Source: Chara braunii (Eukaryota > Streptophyta > Charophyceae > Charales > Characeae). Taken from it: 64,000 nucleotides of DNA. Shown one piece after another: positions 12,231-22,451 of the stretch (the stretch's first letter is position 1; each line of letters opens with the position of its first letter). The position numbers and the translations under genes were made by a program. Location: the NCBI GenBank assembly GCA_003427395.1, contig BFEA01000157.1, positions 1,103,234-1,167,233 on the forward strand, given 5' to 3'. The notes below the pieces were generated by a model, which worked only from the letters and a program-made list of their open reading frames with translations, was not told where the DNA came from and did no database searches.

Positions 12231-12840
12231 TCATTCTTTTCCAATTCCATCCTTAGCAGCTTTCCTTGAATCTGTAAACTCGGTTGTTATTTGTCCTTTA
12301 TTCATAAAATTAGTAACATTTCCCCAGTACGGGAGGTGAAACTCTGCCAAAATTTTTTCAGTTTCGGAATACTTTGGATCTGGCCCCTCGATCCCTAGGT
12401 GGGGAGGCGAAGAATACCTTTTGAGCTCCTTTTTCAAAGTAATTAGGGACATAAGCTCAGTCGAAGGCATTGTAGCAAAGGTCCATGCCTTGTGTAGGAA
12501 AGAACTTATGACTGTGAGTCTTTGTTGCTTGCTAGAAAAAGAAAGAAATCTTGTATGCCCTGAAAGGAAACGTCTCCAAAGCTGACAAGGGCAGATTGAT
12601 CGTGATGGGTGGGTGCACAACAGATCCCCAAAGGTCAGCAAGCTCGAGCCAGTCCTGTACAGAATCTTGTGCTCAAGGAGGGATGCCATTGGTCATTACA
12701 AAATGGGCTAAGTACTCGAGCTTTTGTTTTACAGATGCTTGTGAAACAGTTTTCACCTTTACGGTAGCAGATGCAGCTCCCAGGGCTCGATCCCTAGACC
12801 TCGCCCTCACCCGTGTACAGTATTAGTTGGCCCGTAAGTT
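12231..12840 (-). pseudogene. Unidentified minus-strand reading frame
   Basis: A 152-codon frame runs 12,689 to 12,231 on the minus strand. The same frame stays open further upstream (to about 12,840) except for one TGA at about 12,690, giving roughly 200 codons of ordinary mixed composition. It contains no motif I recognise. Residues such as SSFLHKAWTFATMPSTELM and HLPYWGNVTNFM look like globular protein, not repeat translation. It could be a host exon, a fragment of an uncatalogued transposon or chance. Confidence 0.3.
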
Positions 12841-13386
12841 CTTAGAACGATCTTAGAACCTATTTATGAACCCCGCTTTTCCACTTATTCACATGGCTTT
12901 AGACCGGGAGGTAGTGCTCACACAACCCTTAATGTTATAATGGGTACCTTTCATGGTGCGCAATGGTATATTGAAGGATCCCTGGAGGCCGAAGGCCTTG
13001 GAGCCGTGAGCTTGAACCCACGACCTGTGTCTTGAAAGTCTCCTGTTTGCTTGTTGTAGGTAGTGTGGTCGTTGGGTCTCGAACAGTAGGTCTGTAGATT
13101 AGAAGTCTTAGCAGTGGTCGAAGTCATCGCTGCTACAGAACCGAAAGGTTAAGGTCGTAGCTGCTAGAGTACCGAAGGGTCAAGTCTGCAGTTTTCCAGA
13201 AGATCTGGAAGTGGCCTTTCGGAGTGTGAGGATGCAGTCCGTAGGCAAGTAGGCAAGTGGGCAGTCTAACCCAGCCCAGTCAGCGGTACCTAGTCCCGAT
13301 CACACCTTGTCAAGTCAGCAAGTACCATGTGGGACTGTGTGCACCTTGGGCACAGGGTCCAAGGGCAGACCTGTGACAATCCGAAG

Positions 13387-13394
13387 TATAAATG
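13387..13394 (+). promoter_or_regulatory. TATA box in putative LTR
   Basis: TATAAATG lies within 'gaagtataaatgaagagg'. Its position about 490 bp before the LTR end fits a retrotransposon pol II promoter, with transcription starting near 13,415-13,425. Confidence 0.4.
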
Positions 13395-13586
13395 AAGAGG
13401 CGGAGTCAAGTCATTATTCATTCTACATGTGAGCCGTGCGGAAGTGCTGCCTAAGCGTCTTGTGCTACGGAGGTCTGCAGGTGCCCGTAGGAGAAGTGGG
13501 CTGAGAGGAAGGAGACACGACCATAGCCGCTGGTGGTGTTAGTATAGGAGGAGGCAGCCATAGCTGCCATAACTTAGTGATAGGGT

Positions 13587-13588
13587 TT

Positions 13589-13630
<42 letters not shown>

Positions 13631-13655
13631 ATGTGTGTGTGTGTGTGTATATGTG
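13587..13655. repeat. (GT)n microsatellite
   Basis: An almost uninterrupted GT/TG run with a few substitutions. It yields artificial Val/Cys and His/Thr reading frames on the two strands. Confidence 0.95.
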
Positions 13656-13881
13656 TGTACGTGTGAGGAGTGTGTGCGTGACATCTAGGGAGATCCAGGG
13701 CGTGTGTACGAACAAGTTGCTGAGAGTGCAACGTTTGGCCATAGCCGAACGAGACAAGTGTGAATCTAAACTGTGTCCGTGGCTTCGTTATCTCTGAGCT
13801 TTGTGTGGGCACTAGTCGCCAACTTGATCGCCATCTGTTTGTACGCATGCTGAATCTCGAAGCTGGCAAGTCTGATTGCAT

Positions 13882-13893
13882 TGGTATCAGAGC
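13882..13893 (+). promoter_or_regulatory. Primer-binding site, tRNA-Met type
   Basis: TGGTATCAGAGC complements the 3' end of plant initiator tRNA-Met and is the usual primer site of plant LTR retrotransposons. It lies one base after the CA end of the putative LTR. Confidence 0.65.
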
Positions 13894-14778
13894 TGGTTCC
13901 CACTGTTCCGCCACGTTGTCGTCATTATCGTCACCGTCACCGTAATAGTCGCCACGTCAGCGTGCCAAGGGGAGACAGAGGGATGCGCCACGCTGGCAAC
14001 GAGGAGGGGTGCCCCGCTATGTGCCACGTCAGCACGCTGTCGAGCGCATTGGTCCCGTACGGGAACCCTTCCGGCCACATCACGTAGGATTCATCCAGGG
14101 CTTTATCCTTCATTGCGGTGCAATGGAGCTTCCGTTACCACTCCGGGCCGAGTGCGCCATCCATACCTCTCGCGAACCCCTACGACGGGATAGGGCCACG
14201 CGAGGTACAACCTACCTCCACCTGCGGGAGTTGTCACCATCCCTTAGGTGGGCGTATACCCGCCAAGCTACCAGACCACGCATGAAAGCTAATTAGTTGC
14301 AATCGTAGAGGTGGCCCAACCGAGGGCGTTTCCCGTACGATGTAGCATAGTGGGTACGCGTGGTCCCACGCCTCCGTCAAACCGGTACAAGAATCGGCGC
14401 ACTGGTGGTTGAAGTCCCAAGTGCGACTCGTCGTCGGTCAACTAGGACGCATCCTTCTTACCACGCATACACCACGCCACAGCAAAAATCCAGATAACTC
14501 ACACAAAAAAGAAACTCACTCCTAGTCCCTTTAGTATCCAACCCATAGCCGTTTGACACAAAAATTAGTTAGGTGTTGCGCGCGAGACTTAAGATAAAAC
14601 CGTGCGGACGGAAGGCTTTCTCAGATCGACTAGTCATGCATGAATACGCAAGCAGTCGCACTGATGGCATGCTATGTAGTAGTCATAATTGTGTGGCCCT
14701 CAGCGGTCTCGAGGGTGATGTTCGACACTCAAGTATTCGTTGACATGCGCCTTGAGGGGTTAATCTCTCGACGCTAGA

Positions 14779-14855
14779 CAACCGCCAAGGCGGTTGAATA
14801 CCACACCCTCTTCTGCACCCTGCGGAGAGTGGGTGGTAGACAGGTTCTGACCTGT
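14779..14855 (+). other. Two conserved hairpins in the non-coding repeat
   Basis: CAACCGCC (14,779-14,786) pairs perfectly with GGCGGTTG (14,789-14,796). ACAGGT (14,840-14,845) pairs with ACCTGT (14,850-14,855) around TCTG. Copy 2 keeps both with altered loops: CAACCGC/GCGGTTG at 59,026-59,044 and ACAGGT-TCAT-ACCTGT at 59,088-59,103. Retention of pairing with loop change suggests function in RNA. Confidence 0.6.
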
Positions 14856-15460
14856 TGTGGCAGTCAATGCTTATGGCCTTGGAGACTAGCTCCATCATCT
14901 AGGGTCTGGAGAGAAGTCAACGGGTTTGACTTTGACTGCTGTCACAGACTGCAACATCCAACTATAAAACTTTAAAAAGCAAAATGTAAAAGGGGTTTAC
15001 CTTTACTCTCAAACACAAAGTCGGTTTAACCCTTGCGCACGGTAACAGTAGGCTGCGTGGACACTCGAGACATATAAAATATGTATGTAAAGGGTTATAC
15101 ATATGAGACGATCACTTCTCACAATCACAGTGGGACTCACTTCCTCGCAGGCAATCAAATCCAGAGTCCGAACCACAAACATACCTGCAATCACATCAAA
15201 GATTCAACCAAACGTCCACGCACTGCACGGGGTCCACTTCAACCACTCTCTGCGCTCATACCCCTCGCTTTAGCCACACAAGCCTCAACCTTTGTTCAAC
15301 CTTCCATAATAAAATACTATGTATCTTTGTTAAATGATCATTCAATAAAGTCCGGGTGAAAACCAAACGAAATAGATCAAACCACAGGGGCTAAAGCCTT
15401 TAGGTTGAGTGGCGAGAGTGAATTAGAGTTGAGTCGTAAATCGACGAATCGACAACCAAC

Positions 15461-15479
15461 TTGTTATCAGTGATAACAA
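15461..15479. other. Conserved palindrome (copy 1)
   Basis: TTGTTATCA-G-TGATAACAA is a perfect 9-bp inverted repeat. Its homologue at 59,579-59,597 is CTGTTATCA-G-TGATAACAG, in which both outer bases changed together so that pairing is kept. It could be a protein-binding site or an RNA hairpin with loop CAGTG. Confidence 0.65.
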
Positions 15480-15740
15480 AAGATGATCCTAATGGGATCA
15501 AGCTGAGACTAGTCCAATCTTGAATCGAAACGATCAAAGAGGACCTGTAACACAAGAAAGGTCAATCCCCAAACTGAGCTTATAGGTGCATGGAGAATAA
15601 TCTCCATGTCCTGTTCTCTCTCAAATCTTCCCATAGCTAAGTCTAAATCTACCTCTAAGCAAGTGCCCAAAGAAAGGTAGACCTTTGGCAGCATCTCCCC
15701 CATGCAGGGTGGATCGCCAGAATCTTTCCTATCAGAATAT

Positions 15741-16404
15741 TGCGAGGATCTGGGTCCTCGGCAGACCTAAGGGGCCCTATTGCAAATGTGCCTGCCCTAA
15801 GTGAAGGGGGGACTAACAAATCACGAGAGGCCCTGAACTGTCAATTTCATATTTGGGGTCCAGGCATTTGTGATGCGCTAGTTGGTTGAGGGAAACACAG
15901 GCCGAGCAGCAAATACATTCCACGACCTTCCAATTTTTTTCGAAAACTCAGGCCTTGGGCAAGAATCGCAGCCTCATACACAGACAGTTGGGAGGCCCAA
16001 CTTAACGAGGCCCAGCAACTGCAACAAAGGTGCAGCCTCCTGGGGCCTACCGGAAGCTTCTGGCCGAGGCCCAGGCCAGCCAGGCTGCGAAGGCAGGCAG
16101 GCTCTTTCCATATCAGAAAGAGCTCACGGCCTGGAGAGGCATTCAACACTTGCATGCTGGCGGCAACGCTGCTGGAGTGGACGCTCGTAGGCTGCTGATG
16201 GCACTGAGAGCAATGAGAGGTAAGGTGCTAGCGCGTGCGGTCGTGCAGGAAGTAGGGCGTTGCCGAGGGCAGCGCCATAGCCCAGCCTCCATAGCTGGAT
16301 GGGCTTGGACTACAATGAGGCGCAGGGGTGGTCTTCGGGTGTACAGAGGGAAGACGTGGGAGTAAGTCAGGGGAGAGAAAAGGATGATGATGATGATGAT
16401 GTGA
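15741..16404 (+). repeat. 5' LTR of element A (proximal part)
   Basis: Aligns over its whole length with 28,707-29,347. Both start TGCGAGGATCTGGGTCCTCG and both end in a GATGAT tract followed by GTGA. Flanking sequences differ on both sides, which sets the limits. It contains two CCATAGC motifs (about 16,274 and 16,289) and a GAT microsatellite (16,383-16,400) that differs in length from the other copy. Confidence 0.85.
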
Positions 16405-16749
16405 CGGTGTCGGGCGACCGAAGGCCAGTCGGTCGCCCTAATACCGGGAGATTGATCCTTAGAAAAGTTATCCGAGGGAGGATCGGTTGGGACTTTAGTC
16501 CGACCGGTTGGGGAAAATTAGGGGTAGCCAGACCATCCCTAATTTTGGGTGTGTCGACCATCAAGACTAGCCCTCAAAATTGGCGAGAAGGGCTACCGCT
16601 TCGCCGCCCTGACGGGTACCTTGTTGTCTACATCATTTCCGCCCGCCGCGAGCCTGTTTCTGAAACGACTGGCCACGGGACGAAAATTTGAGAATAGGCT
16701 TTGGCGAGGCCCTTTTACGCTGTCCAACTCACGCGAGAATGGAGCCTCA

Positions 16750-17135
16750 CATTTCATTAATTTTAATATTAAAATTAAAAATGGGAAAAAGAATTAAAAA
16801 CAAAAGAAGAGAAAAGAAAAAAACGGATATTCTTTAATTTATTAAATTCCCTTGGTATTTAATTTTAATGGGACTGCCCTCAATATTTGAAATTTTCGGT
16901 AATAAAATTAAAAATAGGGAAAAGAGTCAAAAACCAATAAAAGGAAAAGAAGACAAGGAATTTTAGATATTTAATTGAATTTCGTCGGGATTTATTTTTG
17001 GTGAAATTCTTTCATTTTCCTTATTTTTGATAATAGGATTAAGAAATAAGGGAAATAATTAAAAACGGTAAAAGGGAAAAGAACGAACGATTATCTGATA
17101 TTTGCCTAAATTTTATGTGGTTTATTCGCGATGGC
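16750..17135. repeat. AT-rich degenerate tandem repeat, about 125-bp period
   Basis: Three to four diverged units share the order 'taataaaattaaaaata', 'gggaaaa', '(a)gtcaaaaa/attaaaaac', 'aaaagg(a)aaaag' and then 'tttaattgaattt'-like text. Units start near 16,750, 16,885 and 17,010. It looks like an ageing local satellite inside the insertion. Confidence 0.5.
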
Positions 17136-17424
17136 TTTTACTTCCAGATTATTTATTTTCCTTGATTCTAACGATTATCTCCAATTTTCGATAATTGAGA
17201 TTACCTGCTTGATTTACTTGACTTACCTGATGGTTAAGCCTCGCCGCGACCTGTGTGCTATGAGTGAGTGCGAGATGCGTGGACGGCGTGGTGTTATTCG
17301 CCATGTTATTTCGATAGTCCCGCTCTGCGTCATAGCGTCGACGAGGCCGCTGCTCCGGTATGGACGTCCGGTTCGAGAGAGGGTTCGGTGTTGTCACGGG
17401 ATTGCGATGCTGTAAGGAAATTGA

Positions 17425-17780
17425 CATGTTCTCAGGTTCGACATTGGTTCGGTATTGGTTCGGCAACGGGGTGGTACACGCCGTCGGGTCATTTTTGGGT
17501 TCGGTTTTGGCTCGGCGCCGATGTTTTCAGGTTCGGCATCGGTACGGAATCAGCATGGTACGGTTGTCTCTTATTTGATTTTGGTTCGGTATCAGATACG
17601 GTTCAGAGCCAGCGTAATGCGGGATACTGCAGTTCGACTCGGTTGTATTGGTTCAGCAACTGTGGTACATGTCACGGCATTGTTTTCAGGGTTGGTATTT
17701 GGCATCGGTGCGGCATCGGTATAGGGCGCCCCGCTGCGTTGTTTCCTGGTTCGATATTGGTTCAGCGTCGATGTGGACTG
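17425..17780 (+). repeat. GGTTCGG-rich stretch
   Basis: The words 'ggttcgg', 'ggttcgac', 'cggcatcggt' and 'tattggttc' recur many times with irregular spacing (for example about 17,434, 17,446, 17,458, 17,499, 17,531 and 17,584). It looks like decayed tandem duplication of a short word. The resulting reading frames show no domain. Confidence 0.5.
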
Positions 17781-20741
17781 ATTCGTTTTCAGATTTCGAC
17801 ATTGACTCAGCACAAGTTGCAGTTGAAGGTTGCAGCAGTTCAGGTTGGATATTTCAAGGTTTGGAGATGATGTGGAAAGCGCTACAACATGTAGTTCAGA
17901 TGGATGGTTCCCGGTTCGGGTACTGGGCCGCCCTGCCGCTAGCTGCTCTGGGCCTGAAGCCCTGATACCGCTGGACTTATCTGGCCTGTGCTTCGGTCCG
18001 CCGTAGTACATGGGAGGGACTATAGTCTGCATATAGCCAGGCCGGTGGGGAAGAAAGGGGATTCATTGGGACGTGTGCCTGGCGTATGCAGTCCACACCA
18101 CCGGACAGGCAGTGCGCCAGGTGCAACTGCCCACAACACAATAGCACGTTTCAGCCTTGGAGAGTCATGATGGGCAGGGGAAACGGGGAAGCCTCGTGCT
18201 AGGTGTCTGCTGCCCACATCTGCTCGGTTGACTTTTGAGCTAGGTCGTTGAGCAAGCGGGCGGGAACAGGTCAGACGCGCGGAGTGGTTGAGACGAACGT
18301 GCAAAGGGTACGTAGCCTTCACACGTTGTGGCCAGGATGGCTGATCAGGAAGCGGCTAGCTCAAAGGCTACCCGTTGGCGGTAAAGAAGAAGTCCGTTTT
18401 CGATCACAAGACGAACAGGAGGGATCTTAGTATCAGAGCAGCTCGGCGCACGCCTACGCCTGATTGGGACACGCTGTTCGGGTACAGATCAGCAGGGAAC
18501 GGGCATGCGAGCGAAGCGGACATCCCTGCTGCATGAGCAAGCCAAGGGGAATAATGTTCCGCGCGCGTGAAGTGGTCAGCGGGCAAACACTCGGGAACAG
18601 CCCAGTCGGACGGCTTACACGGGGGGGAGAGAGAGCTTGAGGAGAGCGCGTGACGTACTTAGCTATCGTCGCTCGCGCACTGATCAGACGAAGTCAAAGC
18701 GGGCAGGAGCTTGACGCCTCGGCGCATGAGGCTGGAGACACGACCCGTTGGAGAACAGGCTGAAGAGCAGCGCGCCTACTACAACCAAGAACATTGGGGG
18801 TGGAGAGTACTCGACAACGCACCTTGGCATCCCTGGTCCACCGTGCTCTTCGGGTGGGCTGAGAAGTCCGGCTTGGTGAATGGGAGCGAAGGGAGTGTGG
18901 CGCGCCTGATCTCTCCAACAAGGGGAATTTTGGACTTAGGCAACAGCGCGTGCAAGGCGTATCCTGTGTGATCAAGCGCTTCTGAAGTCTACGAGGCTTG
19001 GCTGTAGAGGAGGAGAAAGGGGGGAACGGAACCACTCTGTGTGCAAGGCGTACGTGGCCAATGCCAACTTGGTGGGGCAGCGAGAAGGGGCATACGGACA
19101 GAGGAGGAATGAGAAGTGAGCCAAGTGTCCTCAACTCACACCGGAAACCAAAGGGGGAGAGCTAGCATTCAGGGGAGACCGGCGACGACGGTCAGAGCGT
19201 TAGTCCTCCTTCGACGCAAAGTCGGTGATCACACGTAGGTGCTGACAGTTGGCAGATGTCTCGATCCGCTGGTGGCGCGAAGGATCCGCGCCTGCATAAG
19301 CGAGCTTGACGGCTCCTCTTCCACGCGACAATATCTAAACCCAAAGTCAGTCAGGTGAATATGGCTGGTTACCGCTGACGACTCCTGACAAGGTAAGAGC
19401 ATACGAACTTCTAAGAGAAGGGGAACGGTCACTCCCCTGCCGGACCTCACTTAGGGGCGCGTGAAGCGCTGCGGGTGGGCACTGTGCGGGGAGGTGTACA
19501 TGTTCTTTACCCGCGGACGAGGGAACTAAAAGGGGAAGAAAAACGAATAGGGGCTTCATTGTGGCTTTCGCGGTGTGCATTGCTCAATCATTCTGAAGCC
19601 TGCAACAAGGAAGTCGCCCACGAGCTCAGTCGCCGAAGTGAACGTGGCTTTCAGGGTTTTACGATACTTCTGGCATTCTTTTGTGATGTTCATTCCCTGA
19701 TCATTCTGAAACGGGTGGCAAAGGAAAACCTCATGAACTCAGTCTCTGATGTGGACAGGTCGGACTGGGTGCATTATTTTGATCGCTCATTATTCGTTCA
19801 TAATCTGATGGATCCACTAGAAACGGGAAAAACCCTTGTTTTTCCTTTTAACCATTATTTATTTATTTAGTTGTTTATTTTGCATTGTTGCACTCATACT
19901 TTGAACTGCTAGAGCAAGCGTTTGTCTTTTTGCTCGATGGGTCGAGGACTGATCAGTGATTTCGATCAGTGTCAAGCGGGTATCTTCATGAGCGATCGTT
20001 CTTGAGAGAGAGATAGCGACGAAGGTAGAGGAACCGTGTGGGCGAGTGTGAGTGAGAGGGAGATTATGTGAGCGAGTGCCTTTGAGAGCGAGACAGAGTG
20101 TTATGTGACAGCGCCACTGGCGCTGGATGATTAAACCTTTTTCTTTTTGAATGCGACAATGCACACTGGTGTTGGTGATCGGGGCACACTTGAAGTATTG
20201 CGGATTGCCATTGGTCAAAGACAATTTGATAATTAACCCATGTGAGTCAGCTACTGTGTTGAGCTTCTACACGCCTTTGTTATAATCGAATAAGAAGGCT
20301 AAATATATCCGGCTCGCTCTGATCATTCTAGAATAAACTGGTCTCTACACAGTGGCATGAACGCTGTGAAACGAGCTTTATGTGTGCGTCGCTGCTAACC
20401 TTGCTGGATACGACGAGCTGAGATCGGATCTCTCGCGCGTTCACTTTGGCTGGGAACTGTGAGACAAGCCTTGTTTGTGTCGCTGCCAATTTTTGCTGAC
20501 TATCGTAAACTAAAGCCGGAACTTTCGCATGATCATTCTAGCTGACTGCCGAGAAATGGAACTTGTTATGCCTCCCCAATACTAGTGTTCTCTACTTCGC
20601 AGAAGAAGGGGAAAGACATCAGAATATGCAACCCCCGCACCCCTACGGACGCTGAGGACCTCGGAAGCGGGCGCGGCGAGTGACAAACGTCGTTGCCCTT
20701 GGCTTCAGCGAACGTAGGCGGCCCCTCCCCGAGTTTCCTCA

Positions 20742-20832
20742 CAACGGCACATACCTCGTACTGGCGATGGTATGCATGGGCGACATCTTCAAGTACTTTG
20801 TAGGCTGCTGACGTCAACAGTTGCATCGTCAA
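20742..20832 (+). repeat. Distal part of element A LTR (shared with 29,348-29,438)
   Basis: 'ggcacatacct' to 'gttgcatcgtcaatta' is nearly identical to 29,348-29,438, which directly follows the 3' LTR match. The simplest reading is that both are the LTR end, separated from the rest of the 5' LTR by the 16,405-20,741 block. An alternative is an independent small repeat. Confidence 0.6.
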
Positions 20833-21751
20833 TTAGTAGGCAGATAGTAGTTGTGTAGGAAGTAGGCTGGGCGCTGAGCGCCAAGTAGGGAGAAAGGGCC
20901 TTGACACTCATGTTGGTGGTGGCAAGAGCAAGCTTTCATTGACATTGGTTTTCAGTGTTACGATTCTCCATTGGTGTTATATTGGTGCAATTCTGCTGCT
21001 TGGACACTGGGATACTATCTGGCCTTCAATGTGATTGTGCATTCTGGATATTGTCATCTCGTTGGTGCTCATTTTCCTTGCAATATGGTACCGGAGCTGG
21101 TTCGAACTGCACTTCATTGATTCTTCGCAATAGCAGTTTGGTGCTTCACATGAAGTGTGCGGCAGTGATAAGGCTTGGGCGTTGAATGATAGGCGGCCCA
21201 GTGTCGTGTGGGCGCGCCAAGAAGCGATGTGGTGACATTAGGGGTGTACCCTGGATGATGAGAGCTCGCTGATGTGGCATTTAAGCCGAGGTGGAACTGC
21301 ATTATGCTGTTTGTTGTGCCGAGGCAAGGCCCAGTCATCATAAATGCACATCAGGTTGCCGGTGAGAAATATGTGGTTGGGGGAAGCATTATGAGGTATG
21401 CTGCTCTCTTCCTTATCTACCCTCTTCATTACTTCCCGTGACGAAGTGAGTTCTGTGTTGAGAGTCCTCTCATTGTGAGGTGTCGCAAGCGCTAAACCTT
21501 GAGAGTCGACATTCTTCTTGGGCAGCAAGCTGGTGGGAGACGGGCAAAGTCTCTGAAGGGCCCTGGACGAAGCACTCGGGTCACGGTCACCATGCCAACC
21601 CGCTAGGACTAGTACACGCATGCTTTGCCGCAAGTCCTTGGTTTTGCTGCTGCGCAATATAGGTCATGCAGGGCATGCCAACCCTTTGAACAAACGCTTA
21701 CCAAACCGCCTCTAAATATTTTTGGCGGGTTCCGGTTTTGAACCCTAGTTG

Positions 21752-21825
21752 TGATCGTCGTCCTGTCTGCGACGTTACATAATTCCTGAGGACCTTGGGG
21801 CCTGTCCTTAATGCCTCTTGATCAG
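21752..21825 (+). promoter_or_regulatory. Conserved gypsy leader motif (element A)
   Basis: This stretch (TGATCGTCGTCC, GCGACGTTA, AATTCCTGAGGA, TTAATGCCTC, TTGATCAGC) matches 36,228-36,306 upstream of element D gag, while flanking sequence is not obviously similar. It lies about 630 bp before gag. A packaging, dimerisation or translation signal in the genomic RNA is a reasonable guess. Confidence 0.5.
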
Positions 21826-22451
21826 CCAGATCAAACCGGATGTAAGGCCCGTTGCATGCGAGGGTAAACAACGTGCAGGGGCTGGCAAGTTCGACATAGA
21901 CTTGGGGCACAGGGGTGGGCCGGATTGCACACCTTCAAACACGCCGCTCAACCAGATTATTCCATCCAGCATGCATCTCAACCGGTGACACTATTTTATT
22001 TTTGATTATTTAGTTGTAACGGACTTGATTGACAACTAACAGACAACTTCAGATAGTTAGTATTCCTTGCTGCGCGCATTCTGTTCCAAAATAATCCAAA
22101 AATAGAATTAGTATTACCTGTAGGACCTGGCATTGATTGCTGGTTACCACTTGAGTACTACTCTCTGGGCTGACCGAAATTAGTTGATTGTTCATATTCG
22201 GTTCTGTGCTGATGAGTGATGCAGGCGGTAGTGAGGAGGAGGAATGAGTAGTGAAATCTCTTAGGGTGACTCATAGACCTGCACTCAGTCAACCGATTGC
22301 CTTGGAGTTAGGCCAGGGAGAGGGAAGGAGGCTGTGAAGGGAAGTCAGGGAAAGGACGGCATTAGAGAGGGCTAGGACATCGGCAACCAACGCTGAACGG
22401 ACACTTGCAACAGCAAGACTAGCGGACGCTGGAGTCCAGGTTGAGGTTGCG

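Larger units (their letters stand above)
12841..13880 (+). repeat. Putative LTR (5' boundary unknown)
   Basis: The right end '...tctgattgca' at 13,880 ends in CA and is followed by TGGTATCAGAGC, a tRNA-Met-type primer site. Inside are a TATA box (13,387-13,394), two GCCATAGC-type motifs (about 13,521 and 13,557) and a (GT)n tract. Together these suggest an LTR with U3, R and U5. I did not find its partner LTR in the window, and the left end is not defined. Confidence 0.5.
13894..15740 (+). mobile_element. Large non-coding structured repeat, copy 1, 5' part
   Basis: From about 14,030 this region is homologous to 58,270-59,850. Shared blocks include 'aatggagctt', 'cgagggcgtt', 'ataaaaccgtgcggacg', 'ctcttctgcaccctgcggag', 'ctatcagtg'-type palindromes and 'gtggatcgccaga'. 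No long reading frame is conserved between the two copies. Several short hairpins are conserved. The region follows a primer-binding site, so it may be the internal part of a LARD-like non-autonomous LTR element. It stops abruptly at 15,740, where the element A LTR begins; its continuation is at 29,438. Confidence 0.7.
16405..20741 (+). mobile_element. Non-coding insertion splitting the element A LTR
   Basis: This block separates the two parts of the element A 5' LTR and contains no recognisable protein domain. It begins near TGTCGGGCGACC (16,408), and at about 18,430 'agtatcagagcagctcgg' resembles a tRNA-Met-type primer site. A long LTR of about 2 kb followed by a non-coding internal part (LARD/TRIM-like) is therefore possible. 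It includes an AT-rich tandem repeat and a GGTTCGG-rich stretch. I did not find a matching 3' LTR, so the call is tentative. Confidence 0.4.

Noticed and set aside
13465-13914. 149-codon minus-strand frame
   Set aside because: It spans the (GT)n microsatellite and encodes a His/Thr run; no domain.
22190-22260. Hammerhead ribozyme core (CTGATGAG near 22,209; also near 57,960)
   Set aside because: The CTGATGAG word is present, but the matching GAAA segment and closing stems are not, so a retrozyme is not supported.
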